This document shows positions 20,001 to 28,430 of a DNA stretch of 64,000 nt, piece after piece. How positions within the stretch are numbered: position 1 is the first letter of the stretch; each line of letters starts with the position of its first letter. Under the pieces are notes generated by a model. The model saw nothing but the letters and a program-made list of their open reading frames with translations. It made no database searches and was not told where the DNA came from. The stretch spans positions 124,001-188,000 of the forward strand of contig NZ_CP061768.1 in the NCBI RefSeq assembly GCF_013624435.2, written 5' to 3'. The position numbers and the translations under genes are program-made. Origin of the DNA: Nocardioides campestrisoli. GTDB lineage: Bacteria > Actinomycetota > Actinomycetes > Propionibacteriales > Nocardioidaceae.

Positions 20001-20372
20001 TCAGGCCTGCGGGGGCGGCGCGTCCCAGATCCGGCGTACGACGACCGAGCCCTCCCACCCGGGCCAGTGCTGCTGGTGCAGCTCGACGAGACGTCGCGCC
20101 TCCTCGACGGCCTCGGCGTGGTCGCGGAACTCCAGGACGGAGTAGCCGCCGACGATCTCCTTCGCCTCGGCGTACGGGCCGTCGGTGGTGGTGACCTTGC
20201 CGCCGGCCAGGCGTACCTCGGTGCACTCCTGGCCGCCGTCGAGCCCGCCGCCGTCGAGGAAGACCCCGGCGGCGACCGCCTTGGCGATGTGCTCCTCCAT
20301 GGCCTTCATCAGGGCCTCGGGCGGGTCGACGTCCTTGGTCGGGTCCATCTGTACGAATCCCATGTAGCGCAT
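20001..20372 (-). CDS. YCII-related (DGPF domain) protein
   Basis: A 123-residue protein of the YCII/DGPF family (MRYMGFVQMD; the family motif appears as TTDGPYAEAKEIVGGY). I took ATG 20372 because GAAGGA lies 7 bases upstream. DGPF proteins are the constant genomic partners and targets of ECF42 sigma factors; their biochemical role is unknown, though the fold is a ferredoxin-like barrel as in muconolactone isomerase relatives. It precedes the sigma gene by 33 bp on the same strand and both are probably co-transcribed from the promoter-like motif at 20431-20457. Confidence 0.9.
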   Translation of the reverse strand: MRYMGFVQMDPTKDVDPPEALMKAMEEHIAKAVAAGVFLDGGGLDGGQECTEVRLAGGKVTTTDGPYAEAKEIVGGYSVLEFRDHAEAVEEARRLVELHQQHWPGWEGSVVVRRIWDAPPPQA

Positions 20373-20430
20373 GTCGTGTCCTTCTCTCGTCTCTCTCGGC
20401 TGGTTGTGCTCACGCACCTCTCAGCAGGAC

Positions 20431-20457
20431 GTCGAACGGGCACGGAAGGATCCGACA
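20431..20457 (-). promoter_or_regulatory. Candidate ECF42-dependent promoter
   Basis: On the minus strand TGTCGGA (20457-20451) is followed after 17 bases by CGAC (20434-20431). As I recall, ECF42 promoters have TGTCGA-like -35 and CGA/TC-like -10 elements. It lies about 60-85 bp upstream of the DGPF start, so the sigma factor may direct its own operon. Confidence 0.45.
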
Positions 20458-20482
20458 TCGGCTCCGGACCTTTTTCGCCCGC

Positions 20483-20941
20483 TCACAGGAGCAGCGTCAG
20501 AAAGACGCTGTGCGGATCCTCCCGGTAGCTCCCGAAGGGACCGCACGGCACGAACCCGGCCTTGCGGTACAGCGCCCGCGCGGGGGCGAAGAAGTCCATG
20601 CTGCCCGTCTCCAGGGAGACCCGCGCGACGTCGCGCGCTCGAGCGTCGGCGAGCAGGTGAGCCAGCACCTGCCCGGCGACCCCCTGACCCCGGCGCCGAG
20701 GATCGGTGCGCATGCTCTTGAGCTCCTCGTGGTCCGGTGCCAGCGCCGCGAGGGCGCCGGTCGCCACGATCGAGCCGGAGTCGTCGTACGCCACCCGGAG
20801 CCGGACCCCAGGCGCTCGAAGCCCGTCGAGGGGGAGCGCGTGCCGGCTCTCGGCCGGGGCGGTGGGCGCCATCTCGTCCAGGTGCTGCTGGAGGAACATC
20901 CCGAGCGCGGGGTCGTCGAAGTCTGCTGGCCGGATCTGCAC
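20483..20941 (-). CDS. GNAT family N-acetyltransferase
   Basis: A 152-residue GNAT fold protein. The acetyl-CoA pyrophosphate-binding segment is at MRTDPRRRGQGVAGQVLAHLL (motif A, RRxGxG/A type), preceded by the beta strand region GSIVATGALAALAPDHEELKSM and followed by VSLETGSMDFFAPARALYRKAGFV. Length is normal. GTG 20941 is the only long start and lacks a clear ribosome site. Acceptor substrate is unknown. It is a stand-alone gene, divergent from the small membrane protein at 21004. Confidence 0.86.
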   Translation of the reverse strand: MQIRPADFDDPALGMFLQQHLDEMAPTAPAESRHALPLDGLRAPGVRLRVAYDDSGSIVATGALAALAPDHEELKSMRTDPRRRGQGVAGQVLAHLLADARARDVARVSLETGSMDFFAPARALYRKAGFVPCGPFGSYREDPHSVFLTLLL

Positions 20942-21003
20942 GGCGCGATCGTGCCTGACGCGTGTTTCGCCCGGATTTCGCCCGGTCGGGGAGACTGCGG
21001 GCC

Positions 21004-21456
21004 ATGACCTCCCCGCAGACGAGCACCCCCACCAGGACCTCCTCGTACGCCGCCCGCCTGGGCGTGGCGGCGCTGGTGCTCGCCCTGGTCGCGGCGGGGA
21101 TGTGGTTCGCCTGGCTCGGCTGGGACCAGGAGTACGACCTGGTCGACGGCGAGCGGCAGGGCCCCTACCGTCCGTGGCAGGTGATCGGGTGCGGTGCCTC
21201 GATCGCGGTCGCCTCGGTGCTGGCCCTGCTGTGGGTGCGGGCGGCCGGACCGGACCGGCGGGGCGGAGGAGCCGCGGCGGCCGTGGCGCTCTCGCCTGCC
21301 GCCGTCTTCGGCTTCGCGGTGCCCTGGGCGGCCGAGGCCGCCTCCTCCGACGACTCCGGCCTGTGGGTCGTCGGCCTGCTGATGCTCCTCGTCGGCGGTG
21401 GGCTCGGGCTGACCGCGCTGCTGGCGGTCACGGCCGCGGTGGCGCGACGGCGCTGA
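21004..21456 (+). CDS. Small integral membrane protein, unknown function
   Basis: A 150-residue protein with about four hydrophobic segments (about 14-35, 58-78, 88-107 and 120-142) joined by short loops, and a polar Thr/Ser-rich N-terminus. I do not recognise the family. ATG 21004 was chosen over GTG 20962 because that upstream stretch overlaps the divergent acetyltransferase start region. It is followed by the hydrolase gene after 80 bp on the same strand. Confidence 0.7.
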   Translation: MTSPQTSTPTRTSSYAARLGVAALVLALVAAGMWFAWLGWDQEYDLVDGERQGPYRPWQVIGCGASIAVASVLALLWVRAAGPDRRGGGAAAAVALSPAAVFGFAVPWAAEAASSDDSGLWVVGLLMLLVGGGLGLTALLAVTAAVARRR

Positions 21457-21536
21457 GCCGAGCCGATCGGGTCGTGGGGCCGCCCTCGGTCGCGCGTACC
21501 TCGACGGCCACGCTGACGGGGTGGCAGGGTGCGGGC

Positions 21537-22454
21537 ATGTTCGACGGCTTCGAGCTCCGCGACGTCACCGTCGCGCCCGGCATCGACCTGCGTGTCCGTG
21601 CCGGCGGTCGCGGCCCGGCGGTCGTGCTGCTGCACGGGCACCCGCGCACCCACACCACCTGGTACGCGGTCGCGCCCCGGCTCAGGGACGCCGGCTTCAC
21701 GGTGGTCTGTCCCGACCTGCGCGGCTACGGCCACTCCGCCAAGCCCGAGCCCGACCCGGAGCACCAGGTCTACTGCGACCGGGCGATGGCCGGCGACGTC
21801 GTCTCGCTGATGACGCAGCTGGGGCACGACCGGTTCGCCGTGGTCGGCCACGACCGCGGCAGCTACGTCGCGTTCCGGGCTGCGCTCGACCACCCGGAGC
21901 GCGTCGCCTCCCTGGCCGTGCTGGACGGCGTCCCGATCGTGGAGGCCCTGGAGCGGACCGACGCCGGGTTCGCCGAGGCGTGGTGGCACTGGTTCTTCTT
22001 CGCCGCCTCCCCGCACGCCGAGCGGGTGGTGACCGCCGATCCGCTCGCCTGGTACCGCCCCGACGCCACCGCGATGGGCGCCGAGAACCACGCCGACCTG
22101 GTGGACGCCCTGCAGGATCCGGCCACCGTGATGGCGATGATCGAGGACTACCGGGCCGGGCTGCACGTCGACCGCGGCCACGACGAGCAGGCGCGGGCGC
22201 AGGGACGGCGGGTCGAGTGCCGCACCCTCGTCGGCTGGTCGCGGCACGACGACATGGGCCAGCTCTACGGGGACCCGGCGGCCGTCTGGGAGCCCTGGTG
22301 CCGGCTGCCGGTCGAGTCGGCGGTGATCGACTCCGGGCACCACATGGCCGAGGAGGCACCCGAGCAGCTCGCGACCTTGCTGGTGGAGCACCTGCGACCC
22401 ACCGTGCCACACGGACCCATGGACACCGGTGCGGAGTTCGCGTCGGATCCCTAG
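21537..22454 (+). CDS. Alpha/beta hydrolase, haloacetate dehalogenase/epoxide hydrolase-like
   Basis: A 305-residue alpha/beta hydrolase. The oxyanion region is LLHGHPRTHTTWY, the nucleophile elbow is VVGHDRGSYVA with aspartate (not serine) as nucleophile, and the late histidine is in SGHHMAEEAPEQL. An Asp nucleophile with GHDRG is the pattern of fluoroacetate/haloacetate dehalogenases and epoxide hydrolases, so hydrolysis of a C-halogen bond or an epoxide is more likely than ester cleavage. The DPLAWYRPD and VGWSRHDDMG segments also recall haloacetate dehalogenases. ATG 21537 begins the conserved part. Substrate is not determinable here. Confidence 0.85.
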   Translation: MFDGFELRDVTVAPGIDLRVRAGGRGPAVVLLHGHPRTHTTWYAVAPRLRDAGFTVVCPDLRGYGHSAKPEPDPEHQVYCDRAMAGDVVSLMTQLGHDRFAVVGHDRGSYVAFRAALDHPERVASLAVLDGVPIVEALERTDAGFAEAWWHWFFFAASPHAERVVTADPLAWYRPDATAMGAENHADLVDALQDPATVMAMIEDYRAGLHVDRGHDEQARAQGRRVECRTLVGWSRHDDMGQLYGDPAAVWEPWCRLPVESAVIDSGHHMAEEAPEQLATLLVEHLRPTVPHGPMDTGAEFASDP

Positions 22455-22463
22455 TCTTCCGAC

Positions 22464-23768
22464 ATGAACGCACGGGGGTTGGGACGGAAGGCGGCGGCGC
22501 TGGCCGCGGCGCTGGTGACGACGGTGCTGGTGACGACGGCGCTGGGGGGACCGGTCGCCGCGGCGACCTCGTCCGGGGCCCCGGCTCCGCAGGGTCAGGA
22601 GCCACGGATGCTCGCGGAGCGCCTGACGTTCTCGCCCAACGGCGACGGGGTCCGCGACCGGCTCGCCGTCCGGTTCCGGCTGCCCGTCGCCACCACGGTG
22701 CAGATCCGGGTGGAGGCGGGCGACGACGAGATCACGCCCTTCACCGTCGCGCTCGGGCGGCGGCCGGCGGGCCGCCACACCTGGACGTGGAACGGGCGGA
22801 CTCCGCAGGGCCGGCTGGTGCCGCACGGGTCCTACCGGATCGGCGTGGTCACGCCGCAGGGTCGCGACGACGCCTTCGCCTCGGTCGATCTCGAGTTCGA
22901 CGCCTACCTCGGCGTCCGGGACCGGTACGGCGCGAAGAAGGACGCGGTGGCCAAGGTCTACCCGCGTTCGGTCGAGGTCCGCGACCGGCTGGTGCTGGAT
23001 GCCGGCGGGTGGAGCGACGGCATGAAACGCGCGGTCCTGACCTTCCGCGACGCCGACGGCAAGGTCGCGCTGCGACGCACGATCCGGTTCCGACCGAAGT
23101 GGTTCACCGAGTTGGTGTGGGAGGGGCGCGACGCCCGCGGGGTCCCGCTGCGGCCCGGGCGCTACTTCGCCACCCTGTCGGGCACAGACGGCCTCGGCAA
23201 CCGGGGTGCCACCAAGCCGCTGAAGCTCTGGGTCTCCCAGGACTCGCTGGTGTGGCGGGAGGAGAGCCGGACGATGCCCGCGCAGGAGGCGTGGTCGCCG
23301 GCCTGCTTCGGCAGCTCATGGCCGGAGTGTGGGCTGTTCCTCCCGCAGGGAGAGGTGACGCCCAGCGTCCGGTTCCCCGGCGGGCTGACCCACCGGGCCG
23401 ACCCCGACCCCGACATCGTCGGAGCGGCGGAGTCCAGCTACTTCGTCGCGGTGCCGGAGGCGGTGCGCGGGCTGGACGCCGTCCGGGTCGCCTTCGCCGG
23501 GGAGCCGACCAACCCCGGCGAGACCGACCGCGGGCATCTCGCCGTCCACTACCCCCGGACGGACGCCACCGTGGTCTCCTCCAGCAGCACGGCGCAGACC
23601 ACGTGGGACGAGGACCCGGTCTACGGTGACGGCCAGGCGTGGGACCCCCGCGACCGACGGCTGCCGCCCACCGCCTGGTGGGTGTTCTGGACCGAGGGGG
23701 ACGACGCCTTCGACGTCGCCACCTTCACCCTGGACCTGCGCTACCTGGCCGTCGAGAAGAAGAAGTAG
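22464..23768 (+). CDS. Secreted protein with FlgD-like Ig domains
   Basis: A 434-residue exported protein. The signal peptide is MNARGLGRKAAALAAALVTTVL with cleavage near AAAT. Two FlgD-type Ig-like modules follow: one with LTFSPNGDGVRDRLAVRFRLP and HTWTWNGRTPQGRLVPHGSYRI, and another with ELVWEGRDARGVPLRPGRYFATLSG. The C-terminal part (about 270-434) has paired cysteines (PACFGSSWPECG) and no family I recognise. It starts 9 bp after the hydrolase stop, so both may share a transcript. A surface or matrix-binding role is a guess. Confidence 0.8.
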   Translation: MNARGLGRKAAALAAALVTTVLVTTALGGPVAAATSSGAPAPQGQEPRMLAERLTFSPNGDGVRDRLAVRFRLPVATTVQIRVEAGDDEITPFTVALGRRPAGRHTWTWNGRTPQGRLVPHGSYRIGVVTPQGRDDAFASVDLEFDAYLGVRDRYGAKKDAVAKVYPRSVEVRDRLVLDAGGWSDGMKRAVLTFRDADGKVALRRTIRFRPKWFTELVWEGRDARGVPLRPGRYFATLSGTDGLGNRGATKPLKLWVSQDSLVWREESRTMPAQEAWSPACFGSSWPECGLFLPQGEVTPSVRFPGGLTHRADPDPDIVGAAESSYFVAVPEAVRGLDAVRVAFAGEPTNPGETDRGHLAVHYPRTDATVVSSSSTAQTTWDEDPVYGDGQAWDPRDRRLPPTAWWVFWTEGDDAFDVATFTLDLRYLAVEKKK

Positions 23769-23788
23769 CCGGACCCCGGACGCACGAC

Positions 23789-23831
23789 CGGCGTCGACCC
23801 CCGCCAGGAAAGACGGAGGATCGACGCCGGC
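23789..23831. terminator. Bidirectional stem-loop between convergent genes
   Basis: CCGGCGTCGA at 23789-23798 pairs perfectly with TCGACGCCGG at 23822-23831, with a 23-base loop. It lies midway between the convergent stops at 23768 and 23853. There is no clear T-tract, as is common in high-GC actinobacteria. Confidence 0.6.
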
Positions 23832-23852
23832 CGGCGTACGGGTGACGGAGCG

Positions 23853-25385
23853 TCAGCTCACCGCGTCGAGGGCGTCGACCATGCCCTCACCGAAGTAGCT
23901 GTTGTCCGCATCGGTGCCGACGCACGGCGCACCGGCGGTGGTGGTGCCGCACGGCTTGTCGTCGGCCTGCGCGCGCAGCCGGTCGATCATCTGCGCCGGC
24001 GTCAGCCCGGGGTGGGCGGACTTCATCAGGGCCAGCACCCCGGCGACGTGCGGGGAGGCCATCGAGGTGCCGCTCTTGGTGCCGTAGCCGTTGTCGCGCA
24101 CGATCGTGGAGAGGATGGCCGAGCCGGGAGCGGCCACGTCGATCGAGCCGAGGCCGCGGTTGGAGAAGCTGGACAGGCGGCTGTCCATCGTGCCGGCCGG
24201 GAACCGCTGCACCGACGAGACGGTGACGACGCCGTCGAACTCGCCCGGCACCTTCTTGCAGGTGTCGTTGAGCGTCCGGGTGATCGGGGTGCTGTCGTTG
24301 GGCGCGCTGGTGTCGATGGTCTTGTTCGACAGGTCGTACGACGAGTTGCCGGCGGCCGCGGCGTGCACGACGCCCCGGTCGGTCGACCACTCGACGGCGC
24401 GCCGGACGGCCTCCATCGCGGCGTACTGGTCGGGCTGGTCGCCGCACCAGAACTGGAACGGGTCGACGTAGTAGCTGTTGTTGGTGACGTCCATCTTCCG
24501 CTGGCCGGCCCAGACGAAGCCGCAGACGGCGTACTCGGGGTAGATGTAGCCGGCGTCGCTGACGACCTTGACCGAGGCCATCCGCACTCCTGGCGCGACG
24601 CCGACGATGCCGACGCCGTTGCGGGCGGCGGCGATGGTGCCGGCGACGTGGGTGCCGTGGTCGCTGGTGGTCGGGTGCCAGCCGGTGGCGGAGGTGTCGG
24701 GGCGGCCCGCGTCGGTGCAGTTGACCGACTCGCTCGCGTCGGTGTTGGCGACGAGGTCGGGGTGGTCGGGGTCGATGCCGGAGTCGAGCACGCCGACGAG
24801 CACGTTGCGGTTGCCCTCGGTGATCCGGTGGGCCTGGTCGGCCTTGATCATCTGCAGGTCCCACTGCTCGTTCTCACGCGGGTCGGCGACCGTGGCCACG
24901 GTCGCCTCGGAGCCGATGTCGCCGTTGGCGGGCTTCTTCGCCTCCTTCTTGTAGCCGGACGCGCCCGGGCCCCAGCTCACGCTGAGCTCGGACGGGGTGC
25001 CCTCGGCGACCGGGACGGTGCGGGTCGCGCCCACGGACTCCAGCTTGTTGCCCGCGGCCTTGGCCACGTCGGCGCGGAACGAGGAGACGTCGGCGTGCGC
25101 GACGACGACCCCGATCTGCGGCCAGCTCTGGACGACGACCCCGCCGGCCTTCTCCACCGCGCGCTCGAGCTGCTTGGTGTGACCGGGGTTGGCGTTGCGG
25201 GCGTTGAGCAGATAGCTGGAGACCACGCCGTCGGGAGTGCTGATCGGCACCGGCGTCGAGCCGGGCTCGTTCGCGGCGGTGGGGGCGGCGGTCGCGCCGG
25301 TCATCGAGACGAGCGCGGCGGCGAGGACGCCGGAGGTGGCGAGGGCGAGCGCAGGCATGCGTCGCCGCATGGGCCGAAGGGCCAT
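23853..25385 (-). CDS. Secreted S8 (subtilisin-like) peptidase
   Basis: A 510-residue subtilase. The N-terminus (MALRPMRRRMPALALATSGVL) is a signal peptide with cleavage near TAAP. An inhibitor-like propeptide covers about 50-150. The triad is in VGVLDSGIDPDHPDL (Asp), DHGTHVAGTIAA (His) and GTSMASPHVAG (Ser), with the oxyanion Asn in HAAAAGNSSYDL. The end has TPAQMIDRLRAQADDKPC. ATG 25385 has GGAAGG about 7 bases upstream. It is unrelated in its tail to the Trp-rich subtilase at 14373. Role: extracellular proteolysis. Confidence 0.92.
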   Translation of the reverse strand: MALRPMRRRMPALALATSGVLAAALVSMTGATAAPTAANEPGSTPVPISTPDGVVSSYLLNARNANPGHTKQLERAVEKAGGVVVQSWPQIGVVVAHADVSSFRADVAKAAGNKLESVGATRTVPVAEGTPSELSVSWGPGASGYKKEAKKPANGDIGSEATVATVADPRENEQWDLQMIKADQAHRITEGNRNVLVGVLDSGIDPDHPDLVANTDASESVNCTDAGRPDTSATGWHPTTSDHGTHVAGTIAAARNGVGIVGVAPGVRMASVKVVSDAGYIYPEYAVCGFVWAGQRKMDVTNNSYYVDPFQFWCGDQPDQYAAMEAVRRAVEWSTDRGVVHAAAAGNSSYDLSNKTIDTSAPNDSTPITRTLNDTCKKVPGEFDGVVTVSSVQRFPAGTMDSRLSSFSNRGLGSIDVAAPGSAILSTIVRDNGYGTKSGTSMASPHVAGVLALMKSAHPGLTPAQMIDRLRAQADDKPCGTTTAGAPCVGTDADNSYFGEGMVDALDAVS

Positions 25386-25510
25386 GGGTGATCCTTCCGA
25401 GAGGAGAGCGAGCGCCCCGAGCGGACGCAGGGCGTCATCTTGCAACGTGGGGGTGACCGGTGTCACTGGTGGGGTGGTGCGTCCGCGGTGGGCGGAGGTG
25501 GCTAGGGCTG

Positions 25511-25552
25511 CACCCCCGCTGCCCCCCGCTGCCCCCCGCTGCCCTCCCGCTG
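25511..25552. repeat. 10-bp GC-rich tandem repeat
   Basis: Four near-copies of a 10-base unit, GCCCCCCGCT, run at exact 10-bp steps from 25511 and end directly against the palindromic element. The last copy is degenerate (CCCTCCCGC). Confidence 0.7.
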
Positions 25553-25628
25553 CATGTAACGCGCTGTTCAACTGCCTCGGCACACCCACTGGTGGGGGTA
25601 CGAAGACTGTTAGACAGCGCGTTACATG
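25553..25628. repeat. 76-bp imperfect palindromic element with 15-bp perfect ends
   Basis: CATGTAACGCGCTGT at 25553-25567 is the exact inverse complement of 25614-25628. Inside, the arms stay partly complementary (about two thirds of positions) up to a central CCCACTGGTGGG. The whole unit would fold into one long hairpin. Size and layout resemble a miniature inverted-repeat element or a REP/BIME-like repeat. Copy number elsewhere in the genome cannot be seen from here. Confidence 0.75.
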
Positions 25629-25730
25629 GGGAGGGCGAGGCGCAGCTGGTCCCCCTTGGCCCGCGCGCCCGCGGCGGCAACCCGGAAGCGCAGCGCCTCG
25701 CGCAGCAAGGAGGACGGAACAAGGAGCGGT

Positions 25731-26042
25731 ATGACCCCGAGTGACGATCGACCACACCAGGCGCTGATCGGACCGTTCGCGCGGAAGGTGGACAAGGTGG
25801 CAGCGGTGTTCCTCGCCGCAGCGTTCGTCTTCCTGCTGGGATTCCTCCTGATCGTGCGACCGGAGCAGCGGCTGCCCATCTACGCCACGATGGCAAGCGC
25901 AGCGGGACTGTTCGTGATCAGCGTGGTCCGCATCCGTCGTGCTCACGCCCGACGGCCTGCCCGCGCACACAGCATCGGTCCCAGGATGCGGCGATGGCCA
26001 GGTTTGCCGGTCTCGCCCGAATGGGTAGCGGGACACAGGTGA
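25731..26042 (+). CDS. Small membrane protein, unknown function
   Basis: A 103-residue protein with two hydrophobic helices (about 21-41 and 49-63) and a basic C-terminal tail rich in Arg. I do not recognise a family. ATG 25731 has a strong ribosome site (AAGGAG, 5 bases upstream), which rules out the longer reading beginning near 25626 inside the palindrome. The next gene begins 53 bp downstream. Confidence 0.68.
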   Translation: MTPSDDRPHQALIGPFARKVDKVAAVFLAAAFVFLLGFLLIVRPEQRLPIYATMASAAGLFVISVVRIRRAHARRPARAHSIGPRMRRWPGLPVSPEWVAGHR

Positions 26043-26095
26043 GGGGTTGACGCAGCTTCGGGGTGCCGCGAGGCGCCGGTGATGGGGAGGTTCGC

Positions 26096-27082
26096 ATGGA
26101 CGCCGGCGGATCTCTCGGGGAACGAGCTGCCATGCCTGATCGGACTCAAGCGGTTCTCGGGCCGGAGTCCGTCGCGGAGGCTTCAGCGGCCGACACTGAG
26201 CTCCCTTTCTGGAAGCACCCCGCCTGGAAGCGCAGGGGGGAGCTCGGGCGACTCGTGCTGGGCGCGATCCTGGAGATGGGGATCAAGGCCTACGGGGCGG
26301 GCGCAGCGGCGAGCGTGGCGCTCAGCGACGCGGAGACGGTCGGCGGCAAGGGCCGCGATGCGCTGGCCGCCGTGCCCAACCTGGCCGAGGAGTACCGCCA
26401 CGCCCAGTACGTGGTCGACCACCAGGAGGAGATCCGGGACGCGGTCGACTACGCGAGTCAGCACACTCCACCCCAGGCGGAGCTCCAGGAGTCCGCCGAC
26501 CGGGTGGAGGCCACGCTGCGGGGCATCGAGACGACCTACAGCGAAGTCGAGCAGGCGAAGGACTCGGCCTTCTCGTTCCCACCGACGCCCGGAGATGCGT
26601 GGGGTCACCTGCGAGACGCGTGGGAGGCGAAGCCCGAGCTGGAGTCCATCCGGCAGTTGGCCGGCGTGGCTGATGAGGCCGGCCCGTACCTCGACCAGAT
26701 GGAGGTGCTGGTCCCCGTCTACTACGGGGGCCTGCTTGCCTTGACGGACAACTTCGCACGTGACGAGATCGTGGCCACCGTCAGCGTGATGGCGATCGCG
26801 TTCGGGATTGCCCTGGTTCTTGGCCATGCTGTCGGCTTCTGGGTCCGACGAGGGCGCCCCGGGCTGATCGCCCGCGCACTCCAGCGGCTGGGAGCGCGTC
26901 TGTTCCGGCGTTGGTACGTGCGCAACCTGCCGGACGCCCTCGGTCCTGCGATGTACGCCGCCGCGCGGGAGCGTGTGCAGCAAGATCTGCTCGCTGACCC
27001 TCGGGCCGTGCTCGACCCTGAGGCGTTCCACGAGATGAAGACGTACTTCGCAGCCGCGGAGGCAGACGAGCCGGCCGGGTAG
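26096..27082 (+). CDS. Membrane-associated protein, unknown function
   Basis: A 328-residue protein. Residues 55-80 are mildly hydrophobic, about 90-215 form a helical, charged region (possible coiled coil), and two hydrophobic helices lie at about 207-220 and 225-250, followed by a basic stretch (RRGRPGLIARALQRLGARLFRRW) that would face the cytoplasm. I do not recognise the family. ATG 26096 was chosen for GGGGAGG 5 bases upstream. It may be co-transcribed with the small membrane protein before it. Confidence 0.7.
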   Translation: MDAGGSLGERAAMPDRTQAVLGPESVAEASAADTELPFWKHPAWKRRGELGRLVLGAILEMGIKAYGAGAAASVALSDAETVGGKGRDALAAVPNLAEEYRHAQYVVDHQEEIRDAVDYASQHTPPQAELQESADRVEATLRGIETTYSEVEQAKDSAFSFPPTPGDAWGHLRDAWEAKPELESIRQLAGVADEAGPYLDQMEVLVPVYYGGLLALTDNFARDEIVATVSVMAIAFGIALVLGHAVGFWVRRGRPGLIARALQRLGARLFRRWYVRNLPDALGPAMYAAARERVQQDLLADPRAVLDPEAFHEMKTYFAAAEADEPAG

Positions 27083-27109
27083 CGGTTCGGCTACCGGAGG
27101 GGCGACGGG

Positions 27110-27448
27110 TCACAGGCTGGGTCCGACCTCCCCCTCCGCGCTCGGCTCGGCGGAGTCCTTGAGCTCGACGAAGATCGCGTGCGTGGGGGTATCTCCGATG
27201 TTCTCGCCGTGGTGCTGCTGGGCGGGAAGCCAGGAGACCGCGCCTTCGTGAAGCTCCACGTCGCGCTGCAAATCTCCCCGGACGAGTCGCCGGCGGAACG
27301 AGGACAGCGTGTACATCACGCTGTCCGGGTGGGCGTGCGGAGTGGTGACGGTGCCCGGCTGGTCGACGTACTCGAGCACTCGGACGCGTTCGTTCTCGAA
27401 GATGACCTTGTACTGGTCGGGGTTGGTTGCGGTCGGATCGAGGCTCAT
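27110..27448 (-). CDS. Cupin domain protein
   Basis: A 112-residue single-domain cupin. The metal-binding motif 1 is spread over GTVTTPHAHPDSVMYTLSSF (two His), and motif 2 over WLPAQQHHGENIGDTPTHAIFVEL. It could be a small metal-dependent enzyme or a ligand-binding protein; no pathway is suggested by neighbours. ATG 27448 begins the conserved fold. It is divergent from the membrane protein at 27567, with about 118 bp of shared upstream DNA. Confidence 0.85.
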   Translation of the reverse strand: MSLDPTATNPDQYKVIFENERVRVLEYVDQPGTVTTPHAHPDSVMYTLSSFRRRLVRGDLQRDVELHEGAVSWLPAQQHHGENIGDTPTHAIFVELKDSAEPSAEGEVGPSL

Positions 27449-27566
27449 CAATCGAGCATGGCACCGCGGGTCAGTGCGAGGAAGGCGCGCGCCCCGCGAT
27501 GTCCTGGCACCTAGGCTGCGGTGCGCACACGCCATCCCCCGCCCGGGCGCCCACCGAAAGGCTCAT

Positions 27567-28421
27567 GTGCCGGACCTCGACTACACCGCGCTGACCGACC
27601 CGTACGACCGGAAGGCGGCTCACGCCACCACCAAGGCCGGCGGGGCCAGCGTCGCCGTCGCCGTCGGCTGCTCGGCGGTGCTGGCCGGAGTCCCACTGAC
27701 GGTGGTCGGGCTGTTCCTGGCGATCTGGGACCCACGCCTGGTCTGGGTCGCGGTCGCCGTGGGGATCGTCGTCGTGCTGCTGGCGGCGCGTTTCGTTCAC
27801 CGGGACCGGGAGCGGCAGGTCGAGCGGCGGTGGCGGCTCGCGCGGTTCGCCCGGGCCAACCGCCTGCACTACACGCCCGTCGTGCCGTCTCCGTCGAGGC
27901 CCGGGGCGGTCTTCAGCATGGGGATCAACCGGCAGAGCGAGGACCAGTTCACGTTTTCCGAGCCGAGGTCGTTCACCGTGGGCAGGCACACGTGCACCGC
28001 CGGCTACCGCAACGGCGTCCCGATGAGGTGGGGTTTCGCCACCACCAGACTCAGCACACCTGCTCCGCTGCCGCACCTGATGCTGCTCTCCCGTGCCGAT
28101 TCGCGCGGGCACTTCCCGCTGCCGGTCGGCCCCGCCACTCCGGTCAAGATCGCCGTCACCGGTCCCGGCGCGGACGCGTTCACGGTGGACGGCCCGATGG
28201 GCCGGCGCGACGAGGTGCAGGCGCTGCTGGACCGCACGCTCTTCCGGCCCGAGGTGCTCGAGGTGCTCACCACCCGGCGGGTCGACCTGGAGATCGTCGA
28301 CGACTGCTTGATCATCCACGCCGCCGAGACGGTCGGGACGGACCCGGAGACCTGGCGCTGGGTGCTCGAGGTGGTGACCTGCGCGGCCGAGTCGCTCGAG
28401 GTGCCGGTGACTTCCGGCTGA
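27567..28421 (+). CDS. Two-helix membrane protein, unknown function
   Basis: A 284-residue protein with two adjacent transmembrane helices (about 27-50 and 55-75), then a basic linker (HRDRERQVERRWRLARFAR) and a soluble C-terminal region of about 180 residues ending in EVVTCAAESLEVPV. This layout is common in actinobacterial proteins of unknown role, and I cannot assign a domain. GTG 27567 is preferred since AAAGG lies 7 bases upstream and the first helix starts soon after. Confidence 0.72.
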   Translation: MPDLDYTALTDPYDRKAAHATTKAGGASVAVAVGCSAVLAGVPLTVVGLFLAIWDPRLVWVAVAVGIVVVLLAARFVHRDRERQVERRWRLARFARANRLHYTPVVPSPSRPGAVFSMGINRQSEDQFTFSEPRSFTVGRHTCTAGYRNGVPMRWGFATTRLSTPAPLPHLMLLSRADSRGHFPLPVGPATPVKIAVTGPGADAFTVDGPMGRRDEVQALLDRTLFRPEVLEVLTTRRVDLEIVDDCLIIHAAETVGTDPETWRWVLEVVTCAAESLEVPVTSG

Positions 28422-28430
28422 GGGGCTTCG

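Larger units (their letters stand above)
25386..25730. other. Intergenic region between divergent genes, holding repeat structures
   Basis: This 345-bp stretch separates the subtilase (minus) and the small membrane protein (plus). ORFs across it are low-complexity and mirror each other on both strands, which is the result of the palindrome at 25553-25628 and not of coding. It also has a 10-bp tandem repeat (25511-25552). Promoters for both neighbours must lie here, but I cannot mark them. Confidence 0.7.

Noticed and set aside
25435..25896. Overlapping ORFs on both strands through the palindromic element
   Set aside because: Their proteins mirror each other (NALFNCLGTPTGG / NALSNSLRTPTSG) only because the DNA is self-complementary; composition is not protein-like.
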